NCBI GenBank assembly: GCA_955652655.1 | Contig: CATPCK010000399.1 | Span: 1-20,962, forward strand | DNA from: an uncultured Ktedonobacteraceae bacterium | GTDB lineage: Bacteria > Chloroflexota > Ktedonobacteria > Ktedonobacterales > Ktedonobacteraceae | Direction: 5' to 3' | Length of the DNA stretch: 20,962 nucleotides | In this document: in pieces, positions 18,001 through 20,962 of the stretch | Numbering within the stretch: the stretch's first letter is position 1 | How the letters are laid out: the number at the start of each line of letters is the position of its first letter | Program-made: the position numbers and the translations under genes | The notes under the pieces: generated by a model | The model's database searches: none | What the model was told of the DNA's origin: nothing | What the model saw: only the letters and a program-made list of their open reading frames with translations

Positions 18001-19555
18001 CGCCCGTGAGAACCGTCTCAATACCACTTTCCAGGACCGTCTGATGAAAGCGCGTCTGGTTCCTCTCTCAACCATGACTCCGCGCCTCTACCGCGCTGCT
18101 CGTGCTGTTGCTTTCAAGCAACATAAAGAGTTCGAGTTCCTTCTAGAGGGCGAAGATACTGAAGTTGATCGCACCGTCAATGAAGAAATTGCCGGACCAT
18201 TGCTGCACCTCATGCGTAACGCTGTAAACCACGCCATCGAGACGCCGGAAGTTCGTATCCAGAAGGGCAAACCACCTGCTGGCCAGATTAAACTCTCCGC
18301 CGCCTACGAGGGCAACCAGGTCGTTATCACTGTACGCGATGATGGTGCCGGTATCGATCCAGAGCGTGTGCGCAATGCCGCTATCGCTCATGGGCTCATT
18401 CGCGAAGGTCAGGTACTCGATGACAACGATATTATTGAACTCATCTTCCGCCCAGGCTTCTCAACCGCCGAAGTACTGAGCGAAGAGAGTGGTCGTGGCG
18501 TTGGCCTTGATGTCGTACGCGATAGCGTTTCCCGCCTGAGAGGAACGCTTGTCGTTGAGTCAATGCCGGGTCAGGGCACCGCATTTACTATGAAGTTCCC
18601 CACCAGTCTAGCTATCCAGAGCACGATGATGGTAATGGCTTGCGGACAGCAGTTCGCCATTCCAACTGTGCTCGTCGAATCCATAGGCCGCCTGGATAAC
18701 TTCAAGCGCTCCACGCTTGCTGGCAGGCCAGCTATTCTGGTGCAAAACGAACTTTATCCATTGAATACACTTGCCCAACTCCTATCGTTGCCAGTAAGTC
18801 CCATTGACGATAAGGCGCCATTACTCCTGGTGAATGCGGGCGGCTACAAGGTGGCCATGGTCGTTGATGATATCAAGGGTAAGCTGGATGTCGTGATGAA
18901 GAACCTCGGGCCTCATCTGCGCAACGTTCACGGTATAGCTGGAGGAACCGTGATGGGGAATGGACGCGTCGTCCTCATCCTTGAGCTAATCGAACTACTC
19001 GCCACCCGTTCGAAACTGGCTGCGAGCTCGACAACCTCGGCCTCTGCTCCCGTCTATCGGGACGGCATGGTCGTTCCGCCGCTGCAATCAAGCTCCAGGA
19101 CAGGGGCCCTGCCTGTTCAACAGCCGGTCGCAGTTTCAAAACCACCGGCTATGTCAGCTCCCCCCCAGGCAGAGTACGGAAAGCATGTGCTCGTGGTAGA
19201 TGATAGTCCAAGCGTTCGTCGTGTGGTCAGCAATATGCTCAAACAGCGCGGTTGGGAAGTCCAGATGGCGCGGGATGGCGTAGAGGCCCTGGAAATGATC
19301 TCCCATCAGACGCCGGCAGCCGTACTGCTCGACATAGAAATGCCGCGCATGGATGGCTACGAACTGATTGCAACCATCCGGGCCCAGGAACAATATCGAA
19401 CGCTTCCGCTTGTCGTATTGACCTCGCGCGCTGCCACGAAACACCAGCAGCGTGCCATCCAGTTAGGCGCCAATTCCTACGTGGTCAAGCCATACCAGGA
19501 TGATGAACTTATCAACACGCTCAACACCCTGGTCTACGGCGCCCCCGCCCGCTAG
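15005..19555 (+). CDS. cheA: Hybrid CheA/ChpA-like histidine kinase with two Hpt domains and a C-terminal receiver
   Basis: A 1516-residue protein. Hpt-1 (about 1-115) has H55 in YRRTHTIGGSASMM. A Pro/Ser-rich linker, an unassigned helical region (about 315-460) and a charged coiled coil (about 480-590, with REEFRREQEAKIREEIRHEY) precede a second Pro-rich linker. Hpt-2 (about 680-800) has H727 in RRATHTLKGAAGMMGF. The dimerisation segment VRVRLQKLDELVNLFGELLV is followed by the ATPase: N1072 in HLMRNAVNHAIE, G1 box DDGAGI (D1112-D1113), and G2 box GRGVGLDVV (from 1163). A CheW-like regulatory domain (about 1195-1340) and a receiver with phospho-acceptor D1443 (VLLDIEMPRMDGY) complete it. I prefer the ATG at 15005; an in-frame GTG at 14990 is possible and neither has a strong ribosome binding site. 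The kinase would phosphorylate the PilG- and PilH-like receivers. Confidence 0.94.
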   Translation: MSNTFDKLSVLDSFIEEVNSYLPEIESNLENLAQSPSGTMPGYMDAIEETYRRTHTIGGSASMMDFPGLAHVAHGMEDILGDVLDGVATLDAPTIGLLQRSLGRMHQLLQGIRGGINEEAVMAEDDADYVRYRALTESSASAPLVANSNARGAPLPPTSVPSPVDVPGQSAPAVSSMPSLDEVLASFRTTPVTADEDVMWPEESAPVEPVPTDFVHEPEQVAGLAQPEISSVPNPANPSILEMMAATTATWPAFPQNNTADNPAESPAVPPHVESVSLPASDREGVTNPKQPSFIAQSVPAPAPADLALPVVFNEMHQETHSLAVQASSLREMLKQLRVAMSVIEVQRTEFKGFLDGSKDALDRMEDWAGQAMGLNLRNSPEHVRRYLPLSVMWVSNTRLKKVLDLLTQITSGVEMTDEQIHTALHQLSASIESCGNAFQQLEAQAQNSSHTFTHDQGWTPWEMRVSREAEAMRERVTFERRGDPATLRTEIEAAVREEFRREQEAKIREEIRHEYETRPLTLAARSELERQLRNEIRQEFEAKRQLQERVSGTDDAEAFQELENRLRSEIEIQVRQDFLNQITEGAGDILNASMHQTLVPPVPTAPRTSNFIDQARQATGLSTFDTQQFAPEKQQSAFTPPPPLPPASPQIASTPAAPAIPPRPQTAAQKPLTSASAFTADFGEEASEIFRLEAEEHLQTIIMHVAALEKSPTNREIIQGIRRATHTLKGAAGMMGFRAIADLSHIFEDLLDSIMEGTTTISPAVLSLILDTSETLDLLITGRGTDPRGEEARVQLLRVRYEELLGQSALRDASVEDVDADEMNEEGLMDDGSTVSGVVAGSQSMETNVQRAARGDLSVRVRLQKLDELVNLFGELLVNRSILEERVNRLVQLVSDVGVSSNRLRDVGQKLESRFEAATLPSGRSVQVMPGEGLQSKLAINGNKNRVEPEHLAEFDELELDRYTEFHLLARGLSEGISDMATLSTEMEAVIRDCEGVFARENRLNTTFQDRLMKARLVPLSTMTPRLYRAARAVAFKQHKEFEFLLEGEDTEVDRTVNEEIAGPLLHLMRNAVNHAIETPEVRIQKGKPPAGQIKLSAAYEGNQVVITVRDDGAGIDPERVRNAAIAHGLIREGQVLDDNDIIELIFRPGFSTAEVLSEESGRGVGLDVVRDSVSRLRGTLVVESMPGQGTAFTMKFPTSLAIQSTMMVMACGQQFAIPTVLVESIGRLDNFKRSTLAGRPAILVQNELYPLNTLAQLLSLPVSPIDDKAPLLLVNAGGYKVAMVVDDIKGKLDVVMKNLGPHLRNVHGIAGGTVMGNGRVVLILELIELLATRSKLAASSTTSASAPVYRDGMVVPPLQSSSRTGALPVQQPVAVSKPPAMSAPPQAEYGKHVLVVDDSPSVRRVVSNMLKQRGWEVQMARDGVEALEMISHQTPAAVLLDIEMPRMDGYELIATIRAQEQYRTLPLVVLTSRAATKHQQRAIQLGANSYVVKPYQDDELINTLNTLVYGAPAR

Positions 19556-19562
19556 AATATAC

Positions 19563-19595
19563 GGATGTAGCCGTGGCATAGCCACGGCTACATCC
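19563..19595. repeat. Perfect 15-bp palindromic hairpin after cheA
   Basis: GGATGTAGCCGTGGC (19563-19577) and GCCACGGCTACATCC (19581-19595) are perfectly complementary around the 3-nt loop ATA. It begins seven bases after the cheA stop. There is no T-tract on either strand, so it is not a textbook terminator, though it may end transcription or protect mRNA. The perfection suggests a REP- or MITE-like dispersed element. Confidence 0.85.
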
Positions 19596-19627
19596 CATGC
19601 GGCACAATAAGGAAAGAACCATCTGAA

Positions 19628-19822
19628 ATGGGAGTTGAACGAGCCGTTACACGCTGGCACATCCAACACCAGCAAATACTCAACGAAATCAAAACCCTGG
19701 AGGCAAAACTCGCCGACTCCCAGGAAAAACAAAGCCACCAACAAGAGCTTACCCAACAACTGATCGAGGCGCGGAAAAAAATCCACCAGCTCGGCCCCTG
19801 CCCCAAACCAATGATGGGCTAG
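19628..19822 (+). CDS. Small predicted coiled-coil protein, function unknown
   Basis: A 64-residue frame starting MGVERAVTRWHIQHQQILNE and continuing with IKTLEAKLADSQEKQSHQQE and LTQQLIEARKKI. The central part is charged, Gln-rich and helical with a heptad-like spacing of Leu/Ile, consistent with a short coiled coil. The end, HQLGPCPKPMMG, is Pro/Gly rich. AAGGAAAG lies eleven or more bases upstream, a weak fit. The frame lies between the palindrome and leuB, and its stop is 19 nt from the leuB stop on the other strand. The composition looks like a real protein rather than a shadow frame, but I do not recognise a family. Confidence 0.55.
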   Translation: MGVERAVTRWHIQHQQILNEIKTLEAKLADSQEKQSHQQELTQQLIEARKKIHQLGPCPKPMMG

Positions 19823-19841
19823 AAAACATCAACCAAACTCA

Positions 19842-20939
19842 CTAACCAGCCACAGCCTCAGCAATTAACCTCCCCATCTCCTTCGTTCCCACAATCACCT
19901 TACCCTCCTCGCGCAAATCTTCCGTCCGGTAACCAGCCTCCACAATCCCCTCCACAGCCTTCTCAACTATATCCGCCTCCTGCTTCAGATTGAACGAAAA
20001 GCGTAGCATCAAGGCAAGCGACAAAATTGCAGCCATAGGATTCGCCTTCTCCTGCCCGGCAATATCAGGAGCGGAACCATGAATAGGCTCATACAAACCA
20101 AACAACCCGTACTCTGTGCGCCGTGTTCCAAGACTCGCCGAAGGCAGCATTCCCATAGAACCAGCCAGCATCGAAGCCTCGTCCGTCAAAATGTCACCGA
20201 ACATATTCTCTGTCACAATCACATCAAAACTTGCAGGGCGCCGGATAAGATGCATCGCGCAAGAATCCACCAGCAGGTGCTCCAATGTTACAGCGGGATA
20301 CTCCGCCGCCACACGGTCTGCCGTTCTTCGCCACAGCCGTGATGAACTCAGCACGTTAGCCTTATCTACCGACGTAACCTTCTTCCGCCGGTCTCGCGCC
20401 AACTCGCATGCCGTTCGTACAATGCGCTCGATCTCAGCTTCCGTATATACCAGCGTATCGATGGCTTCGAGCCCCTCTGGCGTATCACGAATTTCACTGG
20501 GTTTTCCATAGTAGATTCCGCCCGTCAATTCACGTACGACCAGCAGATCGGTCCCACGTAAAATATCAGCCTTGAGGGTAGAAGCATTCAACAAAGCATC
20601 GAATGGACGAATGGGACGGAGATTAGCATAGAGAGCCAGTTCTTTCCTCAAGCGAAAGAGCGCGCGTTCAGGTTGTATCTTCGAGTTTGGTCCTTCGTAG
20701 CGAGGAACACCCCCGACCGCGCCAAATAAAATAGCATCGCTCTCCTGGCAGAGCTCCATTGTTGCATCAGAAATAGCATCACCCTCGGCATCTATTGCCG
20801 CGACACCCACCAGCGCCTCTCTCGTCTTAAAAACATGCCCATAGCGCCTGGCAACTGCTCCCAGGACACGCACAGCCTCCTCTGTAACCTCGGGGCCGAT
20901 ACCGTCCCCCGCTAAGACAGCAATCGAATATGTTCCCAA
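19842..20939 (-). CDS. leuB: 3-isopropylmalate dehydrogenase
   Basis: A 365-residue NAD-dependent decarboxylating dehydrogenase of leucine biosynthesis. It oxidises 3-isopropylmalate, giving 2-oxoisocaproate after decarboxylation. Evidence includes the start [20 protein letters not shown], the substrate-binding stretch [70 protein letters not shown] and the NAD-site motif [20 protein letters not shown]. The length fits the family. The start is a TTG with AGAAGGG seven bases upstream; only 22 nt of upstream sequence are present, so a longer form cannot be excluded. It points away from the right edge, and other leu genes may lie upstream, outside the window. It is convergent with the chemosensory operon and has no evident functional tie to it. 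Confidence 0.97.
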   Translation of the reverse strand: MGTYSIAVLAGDGIGPEVTEEAVRVLGAVARRYGHVFKTREALVGVAAIDAEGDAISDATMELCQESDAILFGAVGGVPRYEGPNSKIQPERALFRLRKELALYANLRPIRPFDALLNASTLKADILRGTDLLVVRELTGGIYYGKPSEIRDTPEGLEAIDTLVYTEAEIERIVRTACELARDRRKKVTSVDKANVLSSSRLWRRTADRVAAEYPAVTLEHLLVDSCAMHLIRRPASFDVIVTENMFGDILTDEASMLAGSMGMLPSASLGTRRTEYGLFGLYEPIHGSAPDIAGQEKANPMAAILSLALMLRFSFNLKQEADIVEKAVEGIVEAGYRTEDLREEGKVIVGTKEMGRLIAEAVAG

Positions 20940-20943
20940 GTTT

Positions 20944-20955
20944 GTTCCCTTCTTC
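20944..20955 (-). promoter_or_regulatory. Ribosome binding site fixing the TTG start of leuB
   Basis: On the minus strand, AGAAGGG lies seven bases before a TTG codon that opens the LeuB reading frame with [17 protein letters not shown]. The family normally begins within a few residues of this motif, so the TTG start is well supported. Confidence 0.65.
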
Positions 20956-20962
20956 CTAAGAT

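Overview
The window looks like chromosomal DNA from a Gram-positive-like, environmental bacterium of the Chloroflexota, most likely the Ktedonobacterales. This is an inference from three things: roughly balanced GC content, a giant BTAD/AAA/TPR regulator, and a Pil-Chp/Pix-like chemosensory operon carrying a DUF4388 (PatA-like) protein. No rRNA or other marker gene fixes the taxonomy. No tRNA, rRNA, CRISPR array, transposase or phage gene was seen.

Layout. (1) Positions 1-3942, minus strand: a very large ATP-dependent transcriptional regulator (winged helix, BTAD, AAA ATPase, TPR-like repeats). It is one open frame of 1314 codons and leaves the window at the left edge without a stop. (2) 3943-4644: a divergent regulatory gap with an extended -10 promoter candidate and a leader inverted repeat. 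(3) 4645-8246, plus strand: a two-component pair, a GAF-GAF-PAS histidine kinase and a KdpE-like response regulator whose genes overlap by 4 nt. (4) 8518-9360: a protein with two receiver domains in tandem, the first degenerate. (5) 9487-19555: a chemosensory gene set of the type IV pilus class. Its order is DUF4388 protein, PilG-like receiver, PilH-like receiver, CheW, methyl-accepting receptor, and a giant hybrid CheA with two Hpt domains and a terminal receiver. (6) 19563-19595: a perfect 15-bp palindrome, followed by a small coiled-coil ORF. (7) 19842-20939, minus strand: leuB, which ends convergently with the operon.

How the genes may work together. The order in part 5 matches pilGHIJ-chpA, cyanobacterial pixGHIJL and hmpABCDE, which control type IV pilus motility, phototaxis or surface behaviour. 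The receptor would feed through CheW to the ChpA-like kinase. That kinase would phosphorylate the PilG- and PilH-like receivers, and the DUF4388 protein would act as an output or scaffold. No CheR, CheB or pilus structural gene lies inside the window.

The least ordinary features are in this operon. The receptor has almost no extracytoplasmic domain but ends in about 190 residues rich in Q, N, G and F, resembling a prion-like, phase-separating tail. The CheA carries about 640 residues of uncharacterised sequence between its Hpt domains. The intergenic spacers are unusually rich in inverted repeats: between the two cheY-like genes, just before the cheW ribosome binding site, between the receptor and cheA, and after cheA.
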